Notes under the pieces: generated by a model
Seen by the model: only the letters and a program-made list of their open reading frames with translations
What the model was told of the DNA's origin: nothing
The model's database searches: none
Made by a program: the position numbers and the translations under genes
Origin: CAZSDU01 sp963662525
Lineage (GTDB): Bacteria > Bacteroidota > Bacteroidia > Bacteroidales > FEN-979
NCBI GenBank assembly: GCA_963662525.1
Contig: OY759717.1
Coordinates: 744,001 to 808,000 of the forward strand
Length of the DNA: 64,000 nucleotides
Reading direction: 5' to 3'
Part shown: positions 45,487 to 54,200 of the stretch, piece after piece
Position numbering within the stretch: the first letter of the stretch is position 1
Layout of the letters: the number at the start of each line of letters is the position of its first letter

Positions 45487-46806
45487 TCAATTCCCAATCA
45501 GCACATATGATGCCCACAAGGTTGGGAGTGATGTTTCCCTCTGTTCGATTAGTTCCAGCTTGACCTCCCTCAGTGCCTGACTGAAGGTTTTACCTGACAA
45601 CCATTTCTTGTAAAAATCAGCAACAAAATGGTATGCCATGAAGTCGGTAACCTCCCATAAAGTGGAAAGAATATTTTTTGCTCCAGCCATTAAAAACCCG
45701 ATGGGTAGGGCCTCCACCCTGGCGTTGCTTTTAAGTGAGATAGCCGCTGAACTACATGAATTCAGAACAATGAGGTCTGCCTGTAGCTTCAGAGATCCAA
45801 TTTCATTGTAAGAGAGAATTCCATCCTCCTGAACCTCCGGCTCCGGATCTGATTTGCAATCCCAGAAAATAATACCTGCTGATTCTGGGTTTCCGGAAAT
45901 GGAATGACCATGTGTTGCCAGGTGAACAATTCTGGATCTGCCAGCTAATTCTTTAAACAAATTCTCTTTCGAATTTTGTTCCGACATCAGGCAAAAAGAC
46001 ATACCCTTCTGCTTGAATAAAACCCCGATCGAAGAAAGCTCATCCCGGGCGTATGGCAAAGAAGTAATCAATGGGTTCTGATAATTCCCCGGTGAAAAAC
46101 CAGTAAAGTCAATCTTCGGATTGTTTTTCGCAATTTCTGCTGCTGCTGTTCCTTCTGTCCTCATTTCAATCCAGAGACGGGCTGAGTAATGATAGGTAAT
46201 CTCAAAATCATGAATCAGATAATGATAACGATTATACCTCGGGATCTTGCCCGTATTATATTCATCCACGATCAGGGCTTCAAATGGAATACCCAACAGA
46301 TCCTTGCCTGGAATGATGATCAGTCGCCGTTTCCCCCTGATCATTTCCTTCACCGGAGCAACCAGCCGAAGATATAAAATATGACTTAATGATGCCTGAT
46401 CAGTGATATCTGCTAATCTTATCTTTTTACGATATTCCCTCATCTTTATCCAAAAATTCTGATCTACATTTTGCTGATAAACCGAGAAAACAGATCTTGA
46501 AATGATAAAAAAGGTCAATGTTGTGTCAGAAAGGCAATATTCCAGCATTACCTCATCAGGTTGAAGCATGATCTGTATTGTGGGAATCTCTTCCTGTCTG
46601 TTATTGTTCAGAAAATCTGAAAAAAAACTATAATGAAGCCTGTCTTCAGAAATACCGAACAAACCATTCATCAACGCTGATAAGTTCCCTGAATTAGAAA
46701 ATGATAAGGAATCCTGGCAAAATAGTGGTTGGCACAAAAAGATGTCAACCAATGACAGCATTATCAGGCAATAAATTAATTGATAAATTGACCTCTTGGA
46801 TTTCAT
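45487..46806 (-). CDS. Exported CHAT-domain caspase-like protease
   Basis: An N-terminal signal peptide (about 8-30) precedes an N-terminal region without recognisable TPR repeats. A CHAT domain (about 130-439) follows. It has LIIIPGKDLLGIPFEALI, the catalytic His299 in IVHLATHGH, Cys351 in LNSCSSA, and the closing GAKNILSTLWEVTD and WASYVLIGN. CHAT proteins are cysteine peptidases related to caspases and separase. This is the last gene of a three-gene operon with an ECF sigma factor and a single-pass membrane protein (19 bases apart), so it may cleave or regulate that membrane protein. That link is inference. Lack of TPRs and presence of an export signal are less common for CHAT proteins. 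Confidence 0.88.
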   Translation of the reverse strand: MKSKRSIYQLIYCLIMLSLVDIFLCQPLFCQDSLSFSNSGNLSALMNGLFGISEDRLHYSFFSDFLNNNRQEEIPTIQIMLQPDEVMLEYCLSDTTLTFFIISRSVFSVYQQNVDQNFWIKMREYRKKIRLADITDQASLSHILYLRLVAPVKEMIRGKRRLIIIPGKDLLGIPFEALIVDEYNTGKIPRYNRYHYLIHDFEITYHYSARLWIEMRTEGTAAAEIAKNNPKIDFTGFSPGNYQNPLITSLPYARDELSSIGVLFKQKGMSFCLMSEQNSKENLFKELAGRSRIVHLATHGHSISGNPESAGIIFWDCKSDPEPEVQEDGILSYNEIGSLKLQADLIVLNSCSSAAISLKSNARVEALPIGFLMAGAKNILSTLWEVTDFMAYHFVADFYKKWLSGKTFSQALREVKLELIEQRETSLPTLWASYVLIGN

Positions 46807-46825
46807 TTTAGAATATTTTTTGGTT

Positions 46826-47611
46826 CTACATCAGCACAATGCTTCCCATGGTCATCAACTCTTCATCCATGATTATCTTCCAGTAAATAAGACCCTTCCC
46901 GTATGAGCTGGTTTCAAGAAGATAGTTCTCCCTGTTCAGCGGGTAAAAGACGGATAAAACTTTTCCGGCATTATTTAAAATTTCAATAGAAATATTTGAT
47001 TGATCAAGTGAACAGCTCCAGTGAAAGAAGATCGTCGATCCTGATGGCAAATTCAGTCTCGGTAGTGGTGACAACAGTCGAATCTGGGCAGCCCTGGTTG
47101 ATGCTCCAACCAGAAATTCAAATTCGGGAAGTGGCTGATACATGGTGGTCAGGCGAACGGAACTCATGATCATATGCCTTGAAACCGGGGTGAGGCATTT
47201 TGAAGATTTACCAAGATCAAAATACGCAATCAATTTCCCGGGAACAGACATGTGATCTGAGGGAAAAATTTCGCTGCTTGCAATTAGAGTTAAGGATGAA
47301 CCAGATTTCTGTATAAATAAAAAAACAAAAACACTGGTAGCAACCAGGGCAAGAAAAGAAGCGGCAAGCAGAAAATAGGTCAGGCCTGATCTGGGCCGCC
47401 TTGAAGCCTCTCTTATATTCCTCAGTTTTTTAAGTATTTCCAGGGTGTCTTCATCTTCAATAATAGTGTTAAGCTCCCTGTCCAACCTGACTTCAGCCTG
47501 GAGCACGGGGTGTTTTAACACCAACTGGGAAAACTGATGGTATTCATCTTCCGGGAGGTCACGGGTATTATACCGATCAATCCATTCTGAAATTTTTCCT
47601 TTTTCAATCAT
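46826..47611 (-). CDS. Single-pass membrane protein, probable anti-sigma factor
   Basis: The first ~74 residues are charged and helical (KISEWIDRYNTRDLPEDEYHQF ... VRLDRELNTII), as in the cytoplasmic anti-sigma domain of Bacteroidota regulators. One membrane helix spans about 77-100. About 160 mostly beta residues then follow, expected in the periplasm. I know no named domain for that part. The gene overlaps the ECF sigma gene by 8 bases, the classic arrangement of sigma and anti-sigma, and is followed by the CHAT protease gene. No HxxxCxxC zinc motif is present. The function is inferred from context. Confidence 0.65.
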   Translation of the reverse strand: MIEKGKISEWIDRYNTRDLPEDEYHQFSQLVLKHPVLQAEVRLDRELNTIIEDEDTLEILKKLRNIREASRRPRSGLTYFLLAASFLALVATSVFVFLFIQKSGSSLTLIASSEIFPSDHMSVPGKLIAYFDLGKSSKCLTPVSRHMIMSSVRLTTMYQPLPEFEFLVGASTRAAQIRLLSPLPRLNLPSGSTIFFHWSCSLDQSNISIEILNNAGKVLSVFYPLNRENYLLETSSYGKGLIYWKIIMDEELMTMGSIVLM

Positions 47612-48191
47612 ACTCTAGAAATTGTTGGCACCGAGGGTCGTTAAAAATTCTACGTCTCAGCATGTTTTTGCATAAATATTTTCTTGTTTTAGCATAATTC
47701 TCGTCCTTTAGACCCATCAACCCGGCAATTTCTTTTAGGGGAATTTTCTTTAAAAATAAGGTAAGAATTGTTTGACAATCCTGTGGCAGGGTTAGAAAAT
47801 GATGTTGATATAATCTCATTTTTTCCAGGTGCAGTTCTTTTAATCGATCCGCATTCACGGAATAATCTTCATGATCATCCTGAACTTCAAAATCAGCCTG
47901 GTATAATAATCTACATTTTCTCTCCAGCCGCTTTAGCCAGATATTCTTACAAATAGCATAGAAATATGTTTTCAAGCTGCAATGCAAGGTAAAAGATGGG
48001 CTCAGTATACGTTTGTATAACACGATTAGTCCATCCTGAAATACATCTTCAGCGTCCTGGTGATTGCCAGAATTCTTTTCGACTATATACCGGACAACCG
48101 GGAAGAATTCTCTATACAGAACTTTGATGGAGGAAGACTCCTTTTTCTTGAGACCATTGATAATTGATGCGTCTGAATAATGAAGTACCAT
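47604..48191 (-). CDS. ECF-type RNA polymerase sigma factor
   Basis: A 195-residue sigma-70 family protein. Region 2 spans about 20-85 (VLYREFFPVVRYIVEKNSG, DAEDVFQDGLIVLYKR, LKTYFYAICKNIWLKRL). Region 4 spans about 130-185 (LPQDCQTILTLFLKKIPLKEIAGLMGL with a helix-turn-helix, DENYAKTRKYLCKNML). There is no sigma region 3. It should direct RNA polymerase to a specific regulon, perhaps including its own operon. It is first in the sigma / membrane protein / CHAT operon. The 172 bases before it (48192-48363) hold no clear housekeeping promoter, which would fit autoregulation. Confidence 0.88.
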   Translation of the reverse strand: MVLHYSDASIINGLKKKESSSIKVLYREFFPVVRYIVEKNSGNHQDAEDVFQDGLIVLYKRILSPSFTLHCSLKTYFYAICKNIWLKRLERKCRLLYQADFEVQDDHEDYSVNADRLKELHLEKMRLYQHHFLTLPQDCQTILTLFLKKIPLKEIAGLMGLKDENYAKTRKYLCKNMLRRRIFNDPRCQQFLEYD

Positions 48192-48363
48192 ACTGTCAAA
48201 ACTTATTGCTTAATTCGGGGAATATGAAAAGGTGATACGATTGTTAATAACTTTTTTTACCCGGGCCAGACGAGTTGCTGTTTAAGTTATGACAACGTAA
48301 GGTTGCAATAAGTTGCAGAGTGAACGAAAAAAAATAAAAAAATGATAAAATTGAAAAAATCGC

Positions 48364-50481
48364 TTATTCAGAGAATTTCATTCCCAGGTTATAGAATATG
48401 AAAGACCACATGTCAGCAGATTCTTCAATGGCTTTGGAAGTTGGCATACCGGCGCCATGACCGGCTTTGGTTTCGATACGGATGAGTAAAGGGTTATCAC
48501 CCCTGTTTTTTTCCTGCAAGGTGGCAATGAATTTAAAGGAATGGGCGGGGACTACCCTGTCGTCGTGGTCAGCTGTAAATAATAAAATAGCGGGATAGCT
48601 TATCCCCTCTTTAATGTTGTGCAGGGGAGAATATTTAAGCAGGTAATCAAATCCTTCCTTGGTCTGGCTCGTTCCATAATCCGATGCCCATGCCCAGCCA
48701 ATGGTAAATTTGTGATACCTTAACATATCCAGTACACCCGCCTGTGGAATCACCACCTTAAAAAGATCGGGACGCTGCAGCATGCAGGCAGATACAAGAA
48801 GACCACCATTTGAACCTCCCGATATTGCCAGAAAATCCGGAGCGGTGTATTTTTCCTGAATAAGATATTCGGCAGCTGCAATAAAGTCGTTAAAAACATT
48901 TTGCTTCTGGTCCTTGATTCCTGCTTTATGCCAGTCTTCCCCGTACTCGCCACCCCCCCGAATATTAGCTACGGCAAATATCCCTCCATTTTCCAGGAAG
49001 ATCAAACGGCTGCTCCGGAAGCCAGGGGTCATGCTGACATTAAACCCACCATATCCAGAGAGGAGAACAGGATTCTTACCATCAAGTAGAATTCCTTTTT
49101 TATAAACAATGAACATGGGTATGGTAGTCTGATCCTTACTGCTGTAAAATACCTGTTTGACTTCATAATCCTCGGGTTTAAAATCGGTTTCAGGTCGGGT
49201 ATAAATCTGGGAGGAATTCTTCAAGACATTATATTTGAAGACCGTCAAAGGATAAGTGAATGAAGAAAAACCGTAAAATGCAATATTGTCATTCTTTTTA
49301 CCATGGAATCCTGACAAGGTCCCCAGCCCGGGCAAAGGCAACTCATATAAAAATTTTCCGCTCAAATTATATACATAAGCCCTGGAAGCGGCATTCTGCA
49401 TATATTCAGAAACCAGGATCTGGCCGGCTAAAGTCACCGACTCCAGTACATCATCCCTTTCAGGTATGATGGTCAGCCATGAAGAAGGATCTGATCTTAC
49501 TGGATCAATCATTACGAGTTTGCGCTTGGGAGCTTTATAATTGGTGATCACCAATAATTTCTCACCCACATTATCAACCACCTCATATTCATACTCAAAA
49601 CCCGGAGCTAACAATTTTAATGGCATATTTTTTCGCCCCAGATCCTGGCAATAGATGGCCATTCCACTGGTGGATTCAGATTCGTACAAAATCAGAAAAT
49701 GCTCATCTTCAGTAACCAAAGCACTATAGTTATGTAAAGGATAATTCGGATTTTGGTAAACAAGGAGGTCCTGACTTTGTGATGTGCCTATCTTGTGATA
49801 ATATACCTTGTGAAATTCATTCTTCTTCGATAATTCCATTCCCTTCGCAGGTGCATCATACCGGCTATAATAAAAGCCTTCTCCTTTCCAGGAAATATCA
49901 GAAAATTTAACCCATTGCAGACTATCCGGAAGAATATTTCCACCGGCAATTTCCATTATTCTGATCTCATTCCAATCACTTCCGCTTCTGGCTATTTTAT
50001 AGGCCAGGTATTTCCCTCCATGCGATACAGAACTTCCGGCCAGGGCTACTGTTCCATCAACCGACATTTTATTGGGGTCAAATAAAACCCTGATATTGCC
50101 TTCTAATCCTTTTCTTACATATAGCACAGATTGATTTTGCAAACCATCATTTTTGGTAAAAAAGTAATAAGGACCTTCTTTAAATGGGACTCCGTATTTA
50201 GGATAATTCCACATTTTCGTCAGTTTGGCTTTGATTTTACCCCTGTATGGAATTTTTGACAGATAATCAAAGGTCAAATTATTCTGGGCCTTTACCCATT
50301 CTGCTGTTTCTATGGATGTATCATTTTCAAGCCAGCGATAAGGGTCGGAAATATTCACACCGAAATAATTATCTATCGTATCGACTTTCCTGGTCACAGG
50401 ATAATGAATCGTAGGTTTTTGTTGACAGGAATTCATAGCTATAATGGTGCAAATGATCAAAAACAGAATGGGCTTTTTCAT
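48364..50481 (-). CDS. Prolyl oligopeptidase (S9A), lipoprotein
   Basis: The start at 50481 (MKKPILFLIICTIIAMNSCQQ) gives a lipoprotein signal with a cysteine at the lipobox; the frame extends 36 codons further upstream without such a signal. A YPVTRKVDTIDNYFG ... DPYRWLEN start, a seven-bladed propeller (about 75-410) and an alpha/beta hydrolase domain (about 420-705) follow. The triad is Ser in SGGSNGG, Asp in TADHDDRVVP and His in KAGHGAG. It cleaves short peptides after proline, probably in the periplasm. Length (705 aa) is typical. Confidence 0.94.
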   Translation of the reverse strand: MKKPILFLIICTIIAMNSCQQKPTIHYPVTRKVDTIDNYFGVNISDPYRWLENDTSIETAEWVKAQNNLTFDYLSKIPYRGKIKAKLTKMWNYPKYGVPFKEGPYYFFTKNDGLQNQSVLYVRKGLEGNIRVLFDPNKMSVDGTVALAGSSVSHGGKYLAYKIARSGSDWNEIRIMEIAGGNILPDSLQWVKFSDISWKGEGFYYSRYDAPAKGMELSKKNEFHKVYYHKIGTSQSQDLLVYQNPNYPLHNYSALVTEDEHFLILYESESTSGMAIYCQDLGRKNMPLKLLAPGFEYEYEVVDNVGEKLLVITNYKAPKRKLVMIDPVRSDPSSWLTIIPERDDVLESVTLAGQILVSEYMQNAASRAYVYNLSGKFLYELPLPGLGTLSGFHGKKNDNIAFYGFSSFTYPLTVFKYNVLKNSSQIYTRPETDFKPEDYEVKQVFYSSKDQTTIPMFIVYKKGILLDGKNPVLLSGYGGFNVSMTPGFRSSRLIFLENGGIFAVANIRGGGEYGEDWHKAGIKDQKQNVFNDFIAAAEYLIQEKYTAPDFLAISGGSNGGLLVSACMLQRPDLFKVVIPQAGVLDMLRYHKFTIGWAWASDYGTSQTKEGFDYLLKYSPLHNIKEGISYPAILLFTADHDDRVVPAHSFKFIATLQEKNRGDNPLLIRIETKAGHGAGMPTSKAIEESADMWSFIFYNLGMKFSE

Positions 50482-50592
50482 AGGCCTGTTGGTATTATAA
50501 TATCTTGTAAATATATAGAAACTAACCGTATAATCAAAATTCATGCAAGGAATATTTTTAGTAATTTCGTGCCTGAAACTAATAAACAAGCA

Positions 50593-51564
50593 ATGATCAA
50601 AAAAACTTTTCGTCTTTTTCTCTGGCTACCGGTTTTGAATCTGGTAATATTTTCCTGCGTTAAAGGATATGATCCAGAGCCTTCTCCTGTATTTCCAATC
50701 AAGGATTTCACCGGACAGTGGAAAGGAACCCTCCCTTATTCCAGCAGCGGACCTGTCAGCGAAATCAGGATTTCTTTGATGGCATACAATAAAAACACTA
50801 GTCTGACCGGATATATGAGCACCCCCGATGGTATTCTGATCATTGATAATCAGCAATATTTTAACGGAATATACCTGTTTAAACTCCGGAACAATAATAT
50901 TTGTTCAAACTGGGATGTCAGTGGTTCTTTGTATCTCATTACCACTTCCAGTTTAGGGCTGAGCTTCGGGGGAACTTTTTGTGAAGAACATCCCAGGGAA
51001 ATTCAGGGAACCATGGCAAGAATGAATGCCAGTCCCGATACGACAATCTTGCTGACCATGGCTGTTGCCGGCCATCAGCTGAAATATGATATAACCGACT
51101 CCTCCGGAATTACTGTTCAGATGACACGTGAATTCGAATATGAACTGGGAAATGGTGTCTGGAGGGAAAGGACATCACTCAGCGATAAACCAGGGACTTT
51201 GGTTTCCCTGAAATATCTTTACATCACGCCGGTTGACTGGGGCGAGCTACCAGGTCAGGACTCTCTCTATGCTGATCGCATGATCAGTTTCAGCATTGAT
51301 GCAAAGCCGGGGACAACATATATCAACGTAACTCCAGATGATTCCATCACGACCAAAGTGATTTCCATGAACACACAGGTAACAGTGCCTGCCGGTACAT
51401 TCAAATGTATTAAACTGACTAAAAAATATGTTGCCCTCACGCCGAAAGGGATCAATGGCAATTTCGAAACCTGGTTCAATAATAATTTTGGTACAATCAA
51501 GACCCTTCAATACGAAAGCGACAGTGTAATCATGACGCAGGTATTGAGGGAAAAGAATTGGTGA
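50593..51564 (+). CDS. Hypothetical lipoprotein (323 aa)
   Basis: The ATG at 50593 (MIKKTFRLFLWLPVLNLVIFSC) gives a lipobox cysteine near residue 22, so this start is preferred to the one at 50404 that overlaps the oligopeptidase gene. Residues 30-140 look like a beta-sandwich beginning DFTGQWKGTLPY, similar in style to lipocalin-like or immunoglobulin-like lipoproteins. The C-terminal part, with VTVPAGTFKCIKLTKKY, resembles a module seen in many Bacteroidota exported proteins. No function is assigned. The stop TGA falls within an octamer repeat. Confidence 0.75.
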   Translation: MIKKTFRLFLWLPVLNLVIFSCVKGYDPEPSPVFPIKDFTGQWKGTLPYSSSGPVSEIRISLMAYNKNTSLTGYMSTPDGILIIDNQQYFNGIYLFKLRNNNICSNWDVSGSLYLITTSSLGLSFGGTFCEEHPREIQGTMARMNASPDTTILLTMAVAGHQLKYDITDSSGITVQMTREFEYELGNGVWRERTSLSDKPGTLVSLKYLYITPVDWGELPGQDSLYADRMISFSIDAKPGTTYINVTPDDSITTKVISMNTQVTVPAGTFKCIKLTKKYVALTPKGINGNFETWFNNNFGTIKTLQYESDSVIMTQVLREKNW

Positions 51565-51575
51565 GCTGGTGAGTT
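51558..51575 (+). repeat. Octamer repeat (GTGAGTTG type), about two copies between convergent stops
   Basis: TTGGTGAGCTGGTGAGTT contains the TGA stop of the lipoprotein gene (51562-51564), and its end overlaps the TAA stop of hutU on the minus strand (51574-51576). It is the same unit as at 1465-1524. Confidence 0.8.
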
Positions 51576-53565
51576 AAATAATTTCTGAGATTAATTTTTC
51601 ATCAACTCTGTTTGGAAGTGTTACTTTGAGCCTTGGTTCATTTTCCATGGCACGGTTTATTGCAAATATGGCTTCCTCGTTACGGGCCCAGGCGCGACGG
51701 GCGATTCCATTGTTTACATCCCAATGAAGCATGGAATGCAGGCGACGATCTGCATCGGCAGTGCCATCCAACAGCATTCCAAAACCTCCGTTAATGACCT
51801 CACCCCAGCCAACTCCGCCACCATTGTGAACAGAAACCCAGGTTGCTCCCCTGAATCCATCGCCAATGACATTCTGTATCGCCATATCTGCAGTAAATGA
51901 AGAGCCATCGTAAATGTTTGATGTCTCGCGGTAAGGGGAATCTGTCCCTGAGACATCGTGATGATCACGCCCAAGTATGACAGGAGCAGAAATTTTACCT
52001 GATTTGATGGCTTCGTTAAAAGCAGCTGCAATTTTAATCCTTCCTTCACAATCAGCATAGAGAATACGCGCCTGGGAACCTACCACCAGCTTGTTTTTAC
52101 CGGCTTCCCTGATCCAGTGAATATTATCACGCATCTGCATTTCAATCAGCTTGGGTGCATACAACGCAATTTCCTCCAGTACCCGGGCTGCAATGCCATC
52201 TGTAATGGCCAGATCCCGTGCATTGCCTGAAGTGCACACCCAACGGAAGGGACCGAAACCATAGTCGAAAAACAGCGGGCCCATGATATCCTGGACATAG
52301 GAAGGATAGATAAAACTGCCATCGGGTTTAAATACATCTGCACCTGCCCTGCCTGCTTCCAAGAGGAATGCATTCCCATAATCCCAGAAATACATTCCAT
52401 TCAATGACATTTTATTGATGGCCGCCACTTGGCGGCAAAGTGATTTCCTGACCTCTTTCCTGAATGCAGCAGGGTCATTCACCATGAGTTCATTGGATTG
52501 CTCATAAGTCAATCCAACGGGATAATACCCCCCTGCCCATGGATTATGAAGTGAGGTCTGATCCGAGCCAAGCTCAACACTGATATTTTCTTCAGCAAAT
52601 TTCTCCCATAAATCAACAATATTCCCCTGATATGCCAGGGAAACAGCTTCTTTCTTGTCCTTGGCATTTAGCACCCTGGCAATTAGTTCATCCAGGTTTG
52701 CATAGACCTCATCCACCCAACCCTGGGAATGCCGCTTTTCGACTACCCTGGGATTAATTTCCGCGACGACTCCAATGGCTCCTGCAATTACCGAAGCTTT
52801 TGCCTGGGCACCTGACATGCCACCTAATCCTGACGTAATGAATACCTTTCCCCCGATAGTCCCCGAACTTTTCATCCGGGCAGCATTCAGGATAGTAATG
52901 GTAGTTCCATGTACAATTCCCTGTGGCCCGATATACATGTATGATCCTGCTGTCATCTGCCCATATTGGGTCACACCCAAAGCATTGTACTTTTCCCAGT
53001 CATCTGGTTTTGAGTAATTTGGTATCATCATACCATTGGTAACTACCACCCTGGGCGCATCTTTATGAGAAGGAAACAGCCCCATGGGATGACCGGAATA
53101 CATAACCAGGGTTTGATCCCCGGTCATTTCCGAAAGATATTTCATGGTTAGCAGGTACTGAGCCCAATTCTGGAATACAGCTCCGTTTCCTCCATAGGTG
53201 ATCAGTTCATGGGGATGCTGAGCCACGGCTGAATCAAGATTATTCTGGATCATCAGCATGATGGCCGCGGCCTGAACCGACTGGCAGGGATATTCCTGAA
53301 TCGGACGGGCATGCATGAGATACGCGGGCCGAAAGCGGTACATATAGATTCTTCCGTATTTCTTCAACTCTGATGCGAATTCGGGAGCAAGGGTAGCGTG
53401 ATGCTTTTTATCAAAATAACGCAGTGCATTCCTCAGGGCCAGTTTTTTTTCCTCTGGGTTCAAAATATTTTTACGGATCGGTGCATGGTTGACGGCCGGA
53501 TCATAAGCCTGTTTTTCGGGCAATTGATCAGGAATGCCCTGTATAATTTCTTCCTTGAATGTCAT
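51574..53565 (-). CDS. hutU: Urocanate hydratase
   Basis: A 663-residue urocanase with the NAD-binding and active-site features of the family: LITYGGNGAVFQNWAQY, MTAGSYMYIGPQGIVHGT, SGLGGMSGAQAKA, EINPRVVEKRH and, near the end, VHNGGGVGWGEVINGGFG. It converts urocanate to imidazolonepropionate in histidine breakdown. It is about 100 residues longer than the common bacterial HutU (about 555 aa), with an extra N-terminal part like the animal-type enzyme, a form also known in Bacteroidota. No hutH or hutI is nearby; it lies 23 bases after a sigma factor gene. Confidence 0.95.
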   Translation of the reverse strand: MTFKEEIIQGIPDQLPEKQAYDPAVNHAPIRKNILNPEEKKLALRNALRYFDKKHHATLAPEFASELKKYGRIYMYRFRPAYLMHARPIQEYPCQSVQAAAIMLMIQNNLDSAVAQHPHELITYGGNGAVFQNWAQYLLTMKYLSEMTGDQTLVMYSGHPMGLFPSHKDAPRVVVTNGMMIPNYSKPDDWEKYNALGVTQYGQMTAGSYMYIGPQGIVHGTTITILNAARMKSSGTIGGKVFITSGLGGMSGAQAKASVIAGAIGVVAEINPRVVEKRHSQGWVDEVYANLDELIARVLNAKDKKEAVSLAYQGNIVDLWEKFAEENISVELGSDQTSLHNPWAGGYYPVGLTYEQSNELMVNDPAAFRKEVRKSLCRQVAAINKMSLNGMYFWDYGNAFLLEAGRAGADVFKPDGSFIYPSYVQDIMGPLFFDYGFGPFRWVCTSGNARDLAITDGIAARVLEEIALYAPKLIEMQMRDNIHWIREAGKNKLVVGSQARILYADCEGRIKIAAAFNEAIKSGKISAPVILGRDHHDVSGTDSPYRETSNIYDGSSFTADMAIQNVIGDGFRGATWVSVHNGGGVGWGEVINGGFGMLLDGTADADRRLHSMLHWDVNNGIARRAWARNEEAIFAINRAMENEPRLKVTLPNRVDEKLISEII

Positions 53566-53588
53566 GTTAGTGATAATTAAACTGTTTG

Positions 53589-54200
53589 TTAAATCTTCTC
53601 CCCAGCATTTTGGAGCACCTGGTAAAGAAATTCGCGGGCGCGGAAAAGCTGGGCTTTAACTGTTCCAATGGGAAGGTTGAGCTCTGTTGCAATTTCCTCG
53701 TACGACCATTCCTTAAAATACCGTAATTCCACAAGGGTCCGGTAGTGGGGTTTAAGTTTTTCCACTACTTCATGCATAAGGGCGATCTTTTGCTTTTCAA
53801 TAATTTTTTCTTCCGGATCAAGGGTATTGGATGGAATATTGGATGGATAATCCGTTTTGTCTTCATCCTCATCCCCGAAAGTACCATCTGTAAACTGGAT
53901 TCGGCGGTTTTTCCTTAAAAAATCTATACAATTATTGGCAGCTATCCTGAATAGCCAGGTACTGAAGGCAAAATCAGTCGAATATTGTGGGAGGTTCTTA
54001 AAAGCCTTTCCAAATGCTTCAATCGTGAGGTCCTCAGCATCCGTTGGATTATTGGTCATTTTAAGCATCATATAATAAAGAGAATCCCTGTAATTGTTCA
54101 ACAATTCAGCATAAGCCTGTTGATTGCCATTATCCAGCGCCTGTCTCACCAATTTATAATCTCGTTGGGCTTTCTCCGTAAGATGAGTGGTTATTTCCAT
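53589..54200 (-). CDS. ECF-type RNA polymerase sigma factor
   Basis: A 203-residue sigma-70 family protein with region 2 (about 25-95: YRDSLYYMMLKMTNNPTDAEDLTIEAFGKAF and FSTWLFRIAANNCIDFLRK) and region 4 (about 140-195: LVELRYFKEWSYEEIATEL, PIGTVKAQLFRAREFL). An acidic linker (DEDEDKTD) joins them. This type, without a neighbouring anti-sigma gene, is common in Bacteroidota. It overlaps the glycosyltransferase gene by 10 bases and precedes hutU by 23, so the three probably form one transcript. Confidence 0.92.
   Translation of the reverse strand: MEITTHLTEKAQRDYKLVRQALDNGNQQAYAELLNNYRDSLYYMMLKMTNNPTDAEDLTIEAFGKAFKNLPQYSTDFAFSTWLFRIAANNCIDFLRKNRRIQFTDGTFGDEDEDKTDYPSNIPSNTLDPEEKIIEKQKIALMHEVVEKLKPHYRTLVELRYFKEWSYEEIATELNLPIGTVKAQLFRAREFLYQVLQNAGEKI

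Noticed and set aside
45487..46806. CHAT protein as part of a type III-E CRISPR (Craspase) system
   Set aside because: No cas genes or repeats are present, and the protein has a signal peptide and no TPR region.
48192..48363. Possible small RNA or promoter region between the sigma operon and the oligopeptidase gene
   Set aside because: Only a weak GTTGCA direct repeat and A-rich sequence are seen; no terminator hairpin or TAnnTTTG box.
50404..50592. N-terminal extension of the lipoprotein gene overlapping the prolyl oligopeptidase start
   Set aside because: The extension has no signal and would destroy the clear lipobox that begins at 50593.
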